A model generated the notes under the pieces. It saw only the letters and a program-made list of their open reading frames with translations, did no database searches and had not been told where the DNA came from. A stretch of DNA of 64,000 nt from UBA5266 sp964610025 (GTDB lineage: Bacteria; Bacteroidota; Bacteroidia; Bacteroidales; WCHB1-69), in NCBI GenBank assembly GCA_964610025.1, contig CAZSTX010000001.1, forward strand, positions 1-64,000. Reading direction: 5' to 3'. Shown piece after piece: positions 35,324-44,648 of this stretch (its first letter is position 1; every line of letters starts with the position of its first letter). The position numbers were made by a program, and so were the translations under genes.

Positions 35324-36634
35324 CTATTGTCCTGTTGTTTGCAAATAAAATGTACGTTTTTTTATAAAAGTGATATAGGCATCAAGATAAGCATCTTGAC
35401 TTTGTTGTAGTAAGGTTTGAATTTCTAATAAACTTGATAAATTGATAGTTCCCGATAAGTAATAGTCATTATAGATTCTTAAATTATCTTGGACTTGGTC
35501 GATTTCCAATTGTAAGATTTGCAGTTGCATATAAGCTTCGTTTAATTCATTCCATGATTGCTCGATTTGCAGTTGTAATAGCTGCATGTTGCTTTGATAA
35601 TTATTATCATCAATTTTTTCTTGTATCCGGTGTTTCTGAATAGCATGTGCACCTCCCCACCAATCAGAAATAGGAATAGAAATAACTCCAAATACAAAAC
35701 CTAAGTTATTTTTTGAACCCAACATTTCATTATATAGATAAGTAGAACCTATAGCTATAGAAGGCAAATATTTTCCTATTTCCATTTGTTTTTGTAGTTT
35801 GTTAGCTTTTTTTTGATAGAGTAATAGCTGATTTTCTATGCGTTTATCGACCGCTTCTTCGGGAGGTAAATAGTAATTTAAAGGAGATTCTGGTATGGAA
35901 ATACTATCGTAAATAATATTAAAATCTTTTTCTTTAATTCCAGTGTATTGATGTAGTGCTAATTTAGACATGCGAATGCCATTCTCTATTTTAATTTTAG
36001 CACTTGCTACCTCTTGTTGCTTAAGTTTTATTTTTAAAAAATCATTAGCATTGATAATGCCAGCTTTTACAGCCGTTTCTGCGTCTTTGTGTAAATTGTT
36101 TAGTTGTGATGATATAATGTCAATTGTTTTTTTCTTTTCTTCAAGCGAAATGATTTGAAAAAATACTTCTTCTATTTTTCTTTTAATTTCATTTTCTGTA
36201 AGGCTAAGTTGTAGTTTTTCGACTTTAATGCCAATAGTAGCTAATTGATTTCCAGTATAAATTCTTCCTCCTGCAAAAATAGGCTGTGTTAGTTGAACGC
36301 CAGCTAAAAAACCTTTGTTTATCAGTAGTTTATAATTTAAATTGACGTCTGTTGCTGGCAATTCATAATCGTCAATAATGGAGTTGTATTTTGCATTAAT
36401 AAAACCTTCTATGTGCGCACTAAATCCGATAATAGTAGCCGATATGCTGGGAAAATATTTAGTAAAAGCTTCCTTTTTGGTTTCTTTAGCCATGTCGATA
36501 GATAAAAGTTTGTTCTTTATTTCAACATTTTGTTTTAACGCTAATACAATACAAGTATCAAGACTATAAGAAGATTGTGCTTGAATGAGAAAGCAATGAA
36601 AGAAAAATAGGAATAATAAAATATTTTTTTTCAT
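35324..36634 (-). CDS. TolC-family outer-membrane efflux protein
   Basis: The 436-residue protein has a signal peptide (ending IQAQ) followed by the outer-membrane-factor repeat: SLDTCIVLALKQNVEIKNK at the start and two long coiled-coil helical arms. It forms the outer-membrane exit duct of the RND pump encoded just upstream. It follows the RND permease by one base and is the last gene of the MFP-RND-OMF operon. Confidence 0.92.
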   Translation of the reverse strand: MKKNILLFLFFFHCFLIQAQSSYSLDTCIVLALKQNVEIKNKLLSIDMAKETKKEAFTKYFPSISATIIGFSAHIEGFINAKYNSIIDDYELPATDVNLNYKLLINKGFLAGVQLTQPIFAGGRIYTGNQLATIGIKVEKLQLSLTENEIKRKIEEVFFQIISLEEKKKTIDIISSQLNNLHKDAETAVKAGIINANDFLKIKLKQQEVASAKIKIENGIRMSKLALHQYTGIKEKDFNIIYDSISIPESPLNYYLPPEEAVDKRIENQLLLYQKKANKLQKQMEIGKYLPSIAIGSTYLYNEMLGSKNNLGFVFGVISIPISDWWGGAHAIQKHRIQEKIDDNNYQSNMQLLQLQIEQSWNELNEAYMQLQILQLEIDQVQDNLRIYNDYYLSGTINLSSLLEIQTLLQQSQDAYLDAYITFIKKRTFYLQTTGQ

Positions 36635-36635
36635 A

Positions 36636-39600
36636 TTATAGCGTAACTTTTTTATCTGTTTTCTTAAAAACTAACCAGTAACTGACTGGTAATACAGTAA
36701 CTACAAATAACATTGACAGCCAAGTGCCAAAGCAAATAACTACCCCCATAGGTGCCCATAAAGTGCTTTTGCTGATAATCATTGGAATAACTCCCATTGA
36801 AGCAGCAGCTGATGTTAGGAAAATAGGACGCATTCTGCGTTTTCCAGCTTCTAAAGCAGCATCGTAAGCGGTTTTCCCATGTATTAGTCGTAATTCTTCG
36901 GCATAATCATACATGATAATACCATTACGGACAATAATCCCCATCAAGGCTACTAATCCTAATACAGAGGTAAGAGAGTATTCCATTCGCATTATTAATA
37001 TTCCTACCGAACCTCCAAAAACAGATAACATAGCAGTAGAAAAGATAAGCAAAGCTAAATTGATTTTTCGGAAATGGAATACTAAAATCATAAAAATAAT
37101 AGCTACAGCGATAATTAAACCATAGACAATCGTTGGCATTAGCATCATATCTTGTTCGCGTACACCTCCCCAATTTATTGTTACAGATTTTGGAAGTTGA
37201 ATGTGTTTTTTTATATTTGATGCTATTTGAGACGTAACATTTACAACATTATATCCTCTATTTACTTCTGCTAATAGTGTTAAGCAATAAACGCCATTTC
37301 TTCTAACTATTTGTCCTGGCGTGAAGTCGGCAGTTGTAGTTGCTAATTGACGTAGTGGTACTGTATTGCCAATTAGGGTGGAAATATATTCGTCTGGAAT
37401 GTCGTTAAAATTGGGCTGTTTATCACTTTCTGCTTTTAGCACTACATCTACTGAATAGTCATCTTCCCAGATAGATGTAATAGGTATTCCACTACTAAAT
37501 CGTAAAGCTAAATTATTAGCGACATCTATTTTTGATATTCCTAAATTATTAGCTTCTACATTGTCAATATTTACCAGAACGCCTGGTTGCAAATCTTTGT
37601 AATCGGAATGAACGAATAATATTTCTTTCATGTTTTTTATTTCTTTTAAAAGTATGCTTTCGGCAAGAAGTAAATCGGGTAAATGATTGCCTGTTATTTG
37701 CAATTCTATAGGATAAGAAGCAAAAACAAAATCTAATTGTTTAAATCTTACAAGGGCATTAGGGAAATAATTCACATAAGTAGCAGCATAGTCATCAAGA
37801 ACATCTATTGTTGATTGAATATCAGTTGTGCTTACGATAAATTGCGCATAGTTTTCACCAGGGATATTGGGGGCGTAGCAAGTATGAAAACGAGGAGATG
37901 AAGCGCCTATAAAAGAAGTGATAGAAGTAATTCTTTTATCTTTATTGAGTAAATTTTCTAAAGAGTCTGCTATTTTTTCAGTAATATTAAGAGGTGTGCC
38001 AGTAGGTAAGTATATTTCAACGGCAAATTGATTACGTTCTGTAATAGGCATCATTTTTTGCGGTAAATTAAAGAAAACAATACTTCCGACCAATATGGCA
38101 CCAATAGCCGTAAAAATGGTTAATCGTGCATATTTGAAAGCGAAATGTATTACTTTATCGTATTGTTTTTGTATAAAATTAGACAAAATACTGCTTATTT
38201 GTTTTTTGTTTTTTATTTTTTCGTGTAGACCTGTTTTAATAAAAGTATATTGAATAATAGGTATAAATAGCATTGCTATTAAAAGTGAAACAAAAAGAGT
38301 TATAGTAATTGTCCAAGGGAAAGCTTGTATAAAATCGTTGAATATGCCTACCGTAGTAAATAAAAAAGGATAAAAAGTAATACTAATAGCTAAAGTAGCC
38401 GATAAGACAGATTTAAACAGTTCTTTAGCACTTTTTACAGACGCTTCCCAGCGAGGGATATTGTGGTCTAATTTTTCTAAATAATTATCGATAATAACGA
38501 CAGAATCGTCTACTATAATCCCCAAAATGACAATTAGAGCAGCTAATGTAACAGTGTTGAGTTCAAAACCGAGTGCATGTATAATGCCTATTGAGATAAA
38601 AATAGTAATAGGAATAATCATAGCTGCAATAGCAGCTACTCTTAAAGGTTGTAATAGCATAAGCACTAATAAAACAGTGCATATAGCTATAATCATTTCT
38701 TTAAAAAAGTTTTTGACTGAATGGTTTACCACTTCTGGTTGGTCTGCAACTTTAAACAGATGAACATCGTTGGGTAATTCATTTTGAAATTTATCCAATA
38801 CTTTATTTACTTCTTGTCCGTATTTTACAATGTTATGTCCTTCTTGCATTTCGAGCGATAGCAATAAGCATTTATTGCCTTGATTTTTTATATAGCTAGT
38901 AGGGGTGGGATATTCTCTTACAATAGTTGCAATGTCTTTTAGACGTATCATATTTCCTGTTGGGTCAATATATACAATTTGTTCGCCAACATCTTTTTCG
39001 TTTTTGAATGTTTCAGAAATATGAATAGGGGCTAATACTTGATCATTTTTTACTATCCCGCTGATAGACGAAATGCCTTGTGTAAACAAAGTTGCTAATA
39101 AAGAAGAGCTATTAATGCCATAAGCAGCTAATTTTTCTTTATTAATATAGACAGAAATTTGCTCGTGTTGCAATCCGTAATGACGCAAATTAGACACAGA
39201 TTTTATTTGCCTCAATCTATTTTCTAAATCTTCTAAATATTGTTCTAATTCTCGGTATGTTTTTTCTTCCGATTCTATAGATATTAAAAGAGCAGAAGTT
39301 TCGCCAAAATCGTTATTGGCAATTAATGTTACTACTCCTGATGGCAAAGTCTGTTTAAATTCTTTTAATCCGTGCCTAAATTTAGACCAAAATTCGTCTT
39401 TGTTTTTGATTTTATCAGATAATTCGACGACTATAAATGCTAATCCATCTTGTGAAATAGAATAGGTTTTCTCTTTTTGAACTTCTTTATAACTAAATAA
39501 GTATTCTTCTAAAGGTTTGGTAAGTCTTTTTTCTATTTCAGAAGAAGAAACACCGGGATAGACACCAATTACAAGCCCTTGTCGTATAGTGAAAACAGGA

Positions 39601-39725
39601 AATTCTTGTTTAGGCATAAGAAACAAAGAATAAATACCAAATGCCATTAGCATAACCACAAACAGATAAACTATCTGTTTGTTTTTCATAGAAAATTCGA
39701 CTATTCTTTCAACGATTCCTTTCAT
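36636..39725 (-). CDS. RND efflux transporter permease
   Basis: The 1029-residue protein has the 12-helix RND architecture. It begins MKGIVERIVEFSMKNKQIV with helix 1, then LMPKQEFPVFTIRQGLV, two large periplasmic loops (about 35-330 and 560-860), and in helix 4 the proton-relay ILGIIVDDSVVIIDN with Asp-Asp near residue 407. The second half has GLVALMGIIVRNGIIMYDY and RRMRPIFLTSAAASMGVIP. It exports hydrophobic compounds, and the substrate is not readable. It overlaps the adaptor gene by four bases. Confidence 0.95.
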   Translation of the reverse strand: MKGIVERIVEFSMKNKQIVYLFVVMLMAFGIYSLFLMPKQEFPVFTIRQGLVIGVYPGVSSSEIEKRLTKPLEEYLFSYKEVQKEKTYSISQDGLAFIVVELSDKIKNKDEFWSKFRHGLKEFKQTLPSGVVTLIANNDFGETSALLISIESEEKTYRELEQYLEDLENRLRQIKSVSNLRHYGLQHEQISVYINKEKLAAYGINSSSLLATLFTQGISSISGIVKNDQVLAPIHISETFKNEKDVGEQIVYIDPTGNMIRLKDIATIVREYPTPTSYIKNQGNKCLLLSLEMQEGHNIVKYGQEVNKVLDKFQNELPNDVHLFKVADQPEVVNHSVKNFFKEMIIAICTVLLVLMLLQPLRVAAIAAMIIPITIFISIGIIHALGFELNTVTLAALIVILGIIVDDSVVIIDNYLEKLDHNIPRWEASVKSAKELFKSVLSATLAISITFYPFLFTTVGIFNDFIQAFPWTITITLFVSLLIAMLFIPIIQYTFIKTGLHEKIKNKKQISSILSNFIQKQYDKVIHFAFKYARLTIFTAIGAILVGSIVFFNLPQKMMPITERNQFAVEIYLPTGTPLNITEKIADSLENLLNKDKRITSITSFIGASSPRFHTCYAPNIPGENYAQFIVSTTDIQSTIDVLDDYAATYVNYFPNALVRFKQLDFVFASYPIELQITGNHLPDLLLAESILLKEIKNMKEILFVHSDYKDLQPGVLVNIDNVEANNLGISKIDVANNLALRFSSGIPITSIWEDDYSVDVVLKAESDKQPNFNDIPDEYISTLIGNTVPLRQLATTTADFTPGQIVRRNGVYCLTLLAEVNRGYNVVNVTSQIASNIKKHIQLPKSVTINWGGVREQDMMLMPTIVYGLIIAVAIIFMILVFHFRKINLALLIFSTAMLSVFGGSVGILIMRMEYSLTSVLGLVALMGIIVRNGIIMYDYAEELRLIHGKTAYDAALEAGKRRMRPIFLTSAAASMGVIPMIISKSTLWAPMGVVICFGTWLSMLFVVTVLPVSYWLVFKKTDKKVTL

Positions 39726-40744
39726 TGAATTTTTATATTACAGCCTTCACTTACTTTTTGATAGCCTTGGATTATTACTAAATTATTATCACTTAATCCT
39801 TCTTTGATAATCACTCCAAAATCACTTAATGCACCTATTTTAACATATTGTTTATGTGCTTTTCCATCTATTGCTAACCACACAAAATGTTCGCCATTAT
39901 GGGTGAGTTTAACTGCTTGCACAGGAACAACTATTACTTGTGAAGAGTCGTCGGCGACAAGCTGCACTTTGCATATCATTCCAGGCATGAGTTGTTTGTC
40001 TTTATTTTCGACAGGAATAGCAATCTCGTAGCTATGGGATAGAGGATTGGCTACAATTCCTTTCATATTTACTTTGCCTTCATAATATCTGTTATTTAAT
40101 GCAGAAACAGTTATTTTTACCGTTTGTCCTACATATACAAAAGAAATGATATTTTCGGGAATAGGGACTTTTACAATGATGTTTTTAGTGCTTAATAAGT
40201 CTATAACTTTCATTGTTGGCATTACATACATCCCTTTTTCTATATGGCGTTTTCCTATAATTCCGCTAAAATGTGCGTAAAGATTAGCATCAGAAAGATT
40301 TTTTTTAGCTATTTTTTCTGCCGATTTTGCTTTTTCGAGATTAGTAACCATTTCAATCCATTGTATTTCAGGGATACTACCTTTTTTGTGTAATTTCTCT
40401 AAACGTTCATAAGCATCTTCTGCTTGTTTAAGCATAGCAACAGCAGCATCGTAAGTGCTTTGTAGATTTTCTTTGTTTAAGGTAGCAAGTAATTTTCCTT
40501 TTTCAACATATTCTCCTTCATTAACAAATACTTGTTCGATATTTCCAGGAACAGAAAAACTCAGAGAAGATGAAAATTCTTCTTCTATTTTTCCTATATA
40601 ATTTTGATAAAGTGTGTCGGCATGTAATGTTACTTTCATTATTTCAACAGTTGTAACAATAGCAGATTGTTTGCTGTTATACTGTTGGCAAGAAGTTAAC
40701 AAAATAAGTGATGTATAAAAAAATATGTTTTTTAACTTTAACAT
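39722..40744 (-). CDS. RND efflux periplasmic adaptor (lipoprotein)
   Basis: The 340-residue membrane-fusion protein has a lipoprotein signal (lipobox LLTSC at about residues 15-19), FSVPGNIEQVFVNEGEYVEKGKLLATLN as the lipoyl half near residue 63, a coiled-coil hairpin around 95-140, ANLYAHFSGIIGKRHIEKG as the second half, and beta-barrel strands. It links the inner-membrane pump to the TolC-like duct. It is the first gene of the three-gene efflux operon. Confidence 0.93.
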   Translation of the reverse strand: MLKLKNIFFYTSLILLTSCQQYNSKQSAIVTTVEIMKVTLHADTLYQNYIGKIEEEFSSSLSFSVPGNIEQVFVNEGEYVEKGKLLATLNKENLQSTYDAAVAMLKQAEDAYERLEKLHKKGSIPEIQWIEMVTNLEKAKSAEKIAKKNLSDANLYAHFSGIIGKRHIEKGMYVMPTMKVIDLLSTKNIIVKVPIPENIISFVYVGQTVKITVSALNNRYYEGKVNMKGIVANPLSHSYEIAIPVENKDKQLMPGMICKVQLVADDSSQVIVVPVQAVKLTHNGEHFVWLAIDGKAHKQYVKIGALSDFGVIIKEGLSDNNLVIIQGYQKVSEGCNIKIQ

Positions 40745-40875
40745 TATTGCAATATATAATATATTATATTTAAACGTATAATATAAATAAATGTTATAGT
40801 GTTATAATAAATAAAAACAAATTAATGTTGTGTTAAACTTTATTGATGTTTTTTTGTTACAAAATAAAAAAATCT

Positions 40876-41370
40876 ATGTCAAAAAAAGAAAAGATAGCTA
40901 TATTTGCTGGTGGTTGTTTTTGGGGAGTAGAGCATTTTATGAGAAGACAAAAAGGGGTGTTGTTGGTCGAAAATGGCTATACGGGTGGAACTACTACTAA
41001 TCCAAACTATGAGGAAGTTTGTCGAAATATTGGTGGACATGCCGAAGCTGTTCGTGTCGTATTTGACGAAGATAAAACAGATTTTGAAACACTTGCAAAA
41101 GTGTTTTTTGAGATACACGACCCTACACAGTCCAATCGTCAAGGTAGTGATGTTGGATTGCAATATCGTTCTGAAATTTTCTATATAGATGAAACGCAAA
41201 AGACTATAGCTGAACGATTAATAGCTATCTTAAAACAGAAAGGATATGATGTAAAAACACGTTTAAGGGCTGCAAGTATTTTTTATAAAGCAGAAGATTA
41301 TCATCAACAATATTATTTGAGAAAGGGAAGCATTCCTTATTGTCATTTTTATACTAAGCGGTTCGATTAA
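40876..41370 (+). CDS. msrA: Peptide methionine sulfoxide reductase MsrA
   Basis: From the ATG at 40876 the protein has 164 residues, with the catalytic motif AGGCFWGVEHFMRR at residues about 10-23, ENGYTGGTTTNPNYEEVC, and FFEIHDPTQSNRQGSDVGLQYRS near residue 75. It repairs (S)-methionine sulfoxide in proteins. The upstream ATG at 40843 adds residues unlike the family and is less likely. It is a single gene followed by a strong terminator. Confidence 0.95.
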   Translation: MSKKEKIAIFAGGCFWGVEHFMRRQKGVLLVENGYTGGTTTNPNYEEVCRNIGGHAEAVRVVFDEDKTDFETLAKVFFEIHDPTQSNRQGSDVGLQYRSEIFYIDETQKTIAERLIAILKQKGYDVKTRLRAASIFYKAEDYHQQYYLRKGSIPYCHFYTKRFD

Positions 41371-41388
41371 TAGTGCTGAGTGTTATGT

Positions 41389-41422
41389 AAAAAGAGACTG
41401 CCTTTTCTGACAGTCTCTTTTT
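41389..41422. terminator. Bidirectional terminator between msrA and the Omp28-like gene
   Basis: A 12-bp perfect stem (AAAAAGAGACTG/CAGTCTCTTTTT) has a 10-base loop. A/T runs on both sides suit both convergent genes. Confidence 0.85.
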
Positions 41423-41444
41423 GTATATCATATCATTGTTTGAT

Positions 41445-42923
41445 TTATTCTTCATTTGTGAGAAGTAACTCACTTTTGTTGACGTAAATAATTCTTTCTT
41501 TATTACTTTGAATTTCACTAGAATTAGATGGTTCGCCTTCTGTAATAAATACTAAAACAGAGATATTTTCTAATACCATTTCTTCATTGCTTATTTTCAA
41601 AGGAATGTCGTAAGTAAATGTTTTTTGATAGCTTGTACCTTTAGATATTCCACCCATGTTTTCACCATCAACGCCTAAGATTAACTCTCTTAACATATGA
41701 TTGTGTTGGTATTTATTGATGCTATCATTCCATTTGTCTGGATTGTATTTCTTACCATTGCTTTGAGGTCCCCAAATGCTATCTTGTAAAATAGCGATGT
41801 GTATATAATTTTTTCCGTTATTTGCAGTGCTATTGTTGGTGAAGTGAGCTTGGACTTCGCATGCTAATTTACGTGTTAGTGTATCGATAGTGGTTTTAGC
41901 AGCAACATTGACATAAGAAGGTTTGGTATAGAGCTGTTCGGCAACAAATCCCCAGCCACCCCTGTTGATAGCATAAGCATATTTATTATCTCCTGTTTTT
42001 ACTAACTCTCTACTTATAAGTCCACTAGGATAGCCGCTAACAAAGAAATAGCTGTTAAGCAAAGTGCCTACATTTGTTTTGTAATATGCTGCAAATGAAC
42101 CAGCATGCACATTCATATTGTAAATAATACCTGGATAAGCTTCTACTAAAGAATCGGCGATACGATGTCCATCGGGGCAGTAGCCACAATTAGTGCCGGT
42201 AAATTCTTCTATAAGAACAGTACGATTTTGAGGAGTTTGTGTTACAAATATATTGGGATTAAATATAAAAGTAAAATCTTCACTTTCTGTTTGAGCTTGT
42301 ACGATATTTGTGAATATTCCATTGTAATACACAACATATTGCATTTTATCTCCAGCCGAAAACTCTTTTGTTTGAATAGCTTTATGAGTAGGTTTTTCTA
42401 TTATATTATTGCTTTTATATTGTATACTTGCTTCTTTTCCTGCACTAAGTGTATTAATCATTTTTATCGAAGCAATTTTATTGTTAGATTTGGCAGTTAA
42501 AAAATACATTTGAGGAATACCTAAATTAACAGTAAAAGTGTGAACACCAGCATTTAAAATATTACTATAACTAACTATTGTTTTCCCTAAAATATCGTGT
42601 ATTTCTATAACAATATTTTCTCTTTCTCCAATAGATAGTGTAAAGTTGGTAGTTCCATTAAAAGGATTGGGTGAGTTTTGAGATAATAAAAAATCAGTAT
42701 GTTGATTATAATAATCATTAATCCCAACTGTGTACAAATCAAAAGTAGTATCTGGATAAACAAGGGTATGAGACCATTTTTTATTTAAATCAATGATAAT
42801 AACGCTGTCTATTTGTATATAATTATCGCTTGTATTTTTACCTGTAAAAGATACGGTAACAGATTGTGAAAAAGTTTGTAAAAAAATGAAAGTAGCTGTA
42901 AATAAAATAAATATTTTTTTCAT
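41445..42923 (-). CDS. Omp28-like secreted protein with an internal sorting-like domain
   Basis: The 492-residue protein has a signal peptide (ending TFSQ). Residues about 78-158 look like a T9SS type A sorting domain: SPNPFNGTTNFTLSIGE, then VIEIHDILGKTIVSY and GIPQMYFLTAKSN. That domain is normally at the extreme C-terminus. The second half (about 225-490) is Omp28-like: RTVLIEEFTGTNCGYCPDGHR with a CxxC near residue 243, then NMNVHAGSFAAYYKT and SGYPSGLISRELV. The protein ends NKSELLLTNEE with no terminal sorting signal. Omp28-type proteins are surface proteins of Bacteroidota with a thioredoxin-like fold. The domain order is odd and may reflect a fusion or rearrangement. Confidence 0.75.
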   Translation of the reverse strand: MKKIFILFTATFIFLQTFSQSVTVSFTGKNTSDNYIQIDSVIIIDLNKKWSHTLVYPDTTFDLYTVGINDYYNQHTDFLLSQNSPNPFNGTTNFTLSIGERENIVIEIHDILGKTIVSYSNILNAGVHTFTVNLGIPQMYFLTAKSNNKIASIKMINTLSAGKEASIQYKSNNIIEKPTHKAIQTKEFSAGDKMQYVVYYNGIFTNIVQAQTESEDFTFIFNPNIFVTQTPQNRTVLIEEFTGTNCGYCPDGHRIADSLVEAYPGIIYNMNVHAGSFAAYYKTNVGTLLNSYFFVSGYPSGLISRELVKTGDNKYAYAINRGGWGFVAEQLYTKPSYVNVAAKTTIDTLTRKLACEVQAHFTNNSTANNGKNYIHIAILQDSIWGPQSNGKKYNPDKWNDSINKYQHNHMLRELILGVDGENMGGISKGTSYQKTFTYDIPLKISNEEMVLENISVLVFITEGEPSNSSEIQSNKERIIYVNKSELLLTNEE

Positions 42924-42986
42924 GTTGATGAAAATTTAATTAGTTAAAATTGAATTTATACATTATTTATAATAATAATAATTTTG

Positions 42987-42994
42987 CAAAAATA
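42987..42994 (-). promoter_or_regulatory. Bacteroidota -7 promoter element for the Omp28-like gene
   Basis: This reads TATTTTTG on the minus strand, 63 bases before the ATG at 42923. Confidence 0.45.
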
Positions 42995-43065
42995 CTATTT
43001 TTTTTCAAGCAGTATGATTTTTTTTTTATTTTATAAAAAAAAATAAAAATTTGTTTTATATGTTA

Positions 43066-44511
43066 TTATTGGGAGTTAATAAAACTCTTAATATACGGCA
43101 CTTCATTGTTGAGATACTGGGCAATAAGATTTTTATAAACTTTTATTCCTTTTTCAAGACCTTCAATAGAAATTCGTTCATTAACATTATGTATGCTTGC
43201 TATTTCTTCGTAGGTCAAAAATAAAGGTAAAATCCCATAAGTGGGAATTCCTTTAGCTCTAAAATAATTGTTGTCGTTTGAGGCGGGTACAATAATAGGA
43301 ATTACGGCTATGGAATCATAAACTGATTCTAAAGCTTTTTTCATTGCAAAATAATGCTGGTCAGGAAGAGTGGTGGGAGCAGAAACTCCTTCTTTAAGAA
43401 TGTTAATGTGAATAGAATCATTAAAAATAGAGCGTTTAATTTGTTTAATAAATTGTTCACTTTTTGTGCCGGGAAGTAAACGGCAATCTAATACTGCTTT
43501 GGTTTGAGTTGCTATGATATTGGCTGGTCCAGGGGTAGAATAGAGATTAGTGATTGTAATGGTATTGCTTACTACGGAATAAATGACATCGTTTTTTCGA
43601 ATAAAAGGACGAACAAGTAGAGAATGTTGATGTATATTCTTATAAATAGGTTTACGTATTCCTTTTTCGAGATTACCTAATTCTTTAAACATTAAGCGTG
43701 AAGCATTGCAAAATTGTAAAGGTCTTATTTGATTGAATCTAATTATGCGTTCTAATGCATTAATTTGCTGTGCTATAGAATAATTGCTGATAGGTACCGA
43801 ACCATGTCCTGATTTGTTGTTGTTTAAAGTAAGCTCTAACCATAGCATTCGTTTGGCAGCCACTCCGATCCCAAATATTTTTTTTCTAGGATCTTTTTTA
43901 AGAATCTTATCTGCTCCAACTCCGCCTTCACCAAATACAACGATGGGATTAAGGTATTCTAAGTATTGTTCAGCAACAATAGCTGCCCCTTTATCGCCTC
44001 CTATTTCTTCGGAAGAAACGGCAAGGATAGTTATATTATAAGGTAAATCTTTTTCTTGTGCCATAGAAATAAATGCTGAAAGAGCAATAAGTTGCATTAC
44101 TCCCATTCCTTTATTATCTAAAGAGCCTCTTCCCCAAATATACCCTTCGGCAATAGTTCCTGAAAAAGGAGGATAGCGATTGAATTCGTTTTCTTGGGCT
44201 TCTACTACATCGATGTGGGTGAGTAATACAACATTGGGCTTTTTTGATGTGAGTGGGTATAAAGAAGCAGCAAAATTAAACGTATCTTCTTTGTCGTTAA
44301 ATAGTGTAACATATAATCCATGTTCTTGAGCGATGTGAGAAAAAAACAATCCAGCTTCTTTTTCATTTCCAGTTACAGATTTTTTCTGAATATATTCACT
44401 TAGTAAATAAGCTGAATAGGGAATAGTGTCAATAGGCTGTAATGAAATACTATATATAGTGGGTGTAATATATAGAAAGAAAAAAATATAGAAAAATGTT
44501 TTTTTTAACAT
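43066..44511 (-). CDS. Secreted M20 family metallopeptidase (PM20D1-like)
   Basis: The 481-residue protein has an N-terminal signal or membrane segment (about 1-22). The M20 di-zinc ligands are recognisable: VVLLTHIDVVEA near residue 100 (His, Asp), WGRGSLDNKGMGVMQ near residue 131 (Asp), VSSEEIGGDKGA near residue 166 (Glu-Glu), VVFGEGGVG, and a C-terminal SIHNVNERI (His). The length and PPFSGTIAEGYIWGRG match the larger PM20D1/carboxypeptidase S subgroup. It probably cleaves N-acyl amino acids or small peptides in the periplasm. It stands alone. Confidence 0.88.
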   Translation of the reverse strand: MLKKTFFYIFFFLYITPTIYSISLQPIDTIPYSAYLLSEYIQKKSVTGNEKEAGLFFSHIAQEHGLYVTLFNDKEDTFNFAASLYPLTSKKPNVVLLTHIDVVEAQENEFNRYPPFSGTIAEGYIWGRGSLDNKGMGVMQLIALSAFISMAQEKDLPYNITILAVSSEEIGGDKGAAIVAEQYLEYLNPIVVFGEGGVGADKILKKDPRKKIFGIGVAAKRMLWLELTLNNNKSGHGSVPISNYSIAQQINALERIIRFNQIRPLQFCNASRLMFKELGNLEKGIRKPIYKNIHQHSLLVRPFIRKNDVIYSVVSNTITITNLYSTPGPANIIATQTKAVLDCRLLPGTKSEQFIKQIKRSIFNDSIHINILKEGVSAPTTLPDQHYFAMKKALESVYDSIAVIPIIVPASNDNNYFRAKGIPTYGILPLFLTYEEIASIHNVNERISIEGLEKGIKVYKNLIAQYLNNEVPYIKSFINSQ

Positions 44512-44541
44512 AAAAAATATAGATTATTAAATTTTAAAAAA

Positions 44542-44573
44542 AAGTACAAATGCAGCTAACTGCATTTGTACTT
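44542..44573 (-). terminator. Strong hairpin terminator after the repeat-containing surface gene
   Basis: A 14-bp perfect stem (AAGTACAAATGCAG/CTGCATTTGTACTT) has loop CTAA and, on the minus strand, is followed by a T-run. It lies 76 bases past the stop of the gene at 44649. Confidence 0.85.
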
Positions 44574-44648
44574 AAAGTTTTGTAAGTATGTGCTTAAAAA
44601 AATAATTTTAGATTTTCGTTTTAAATTAACAAATGCTTAGAGAATAAA

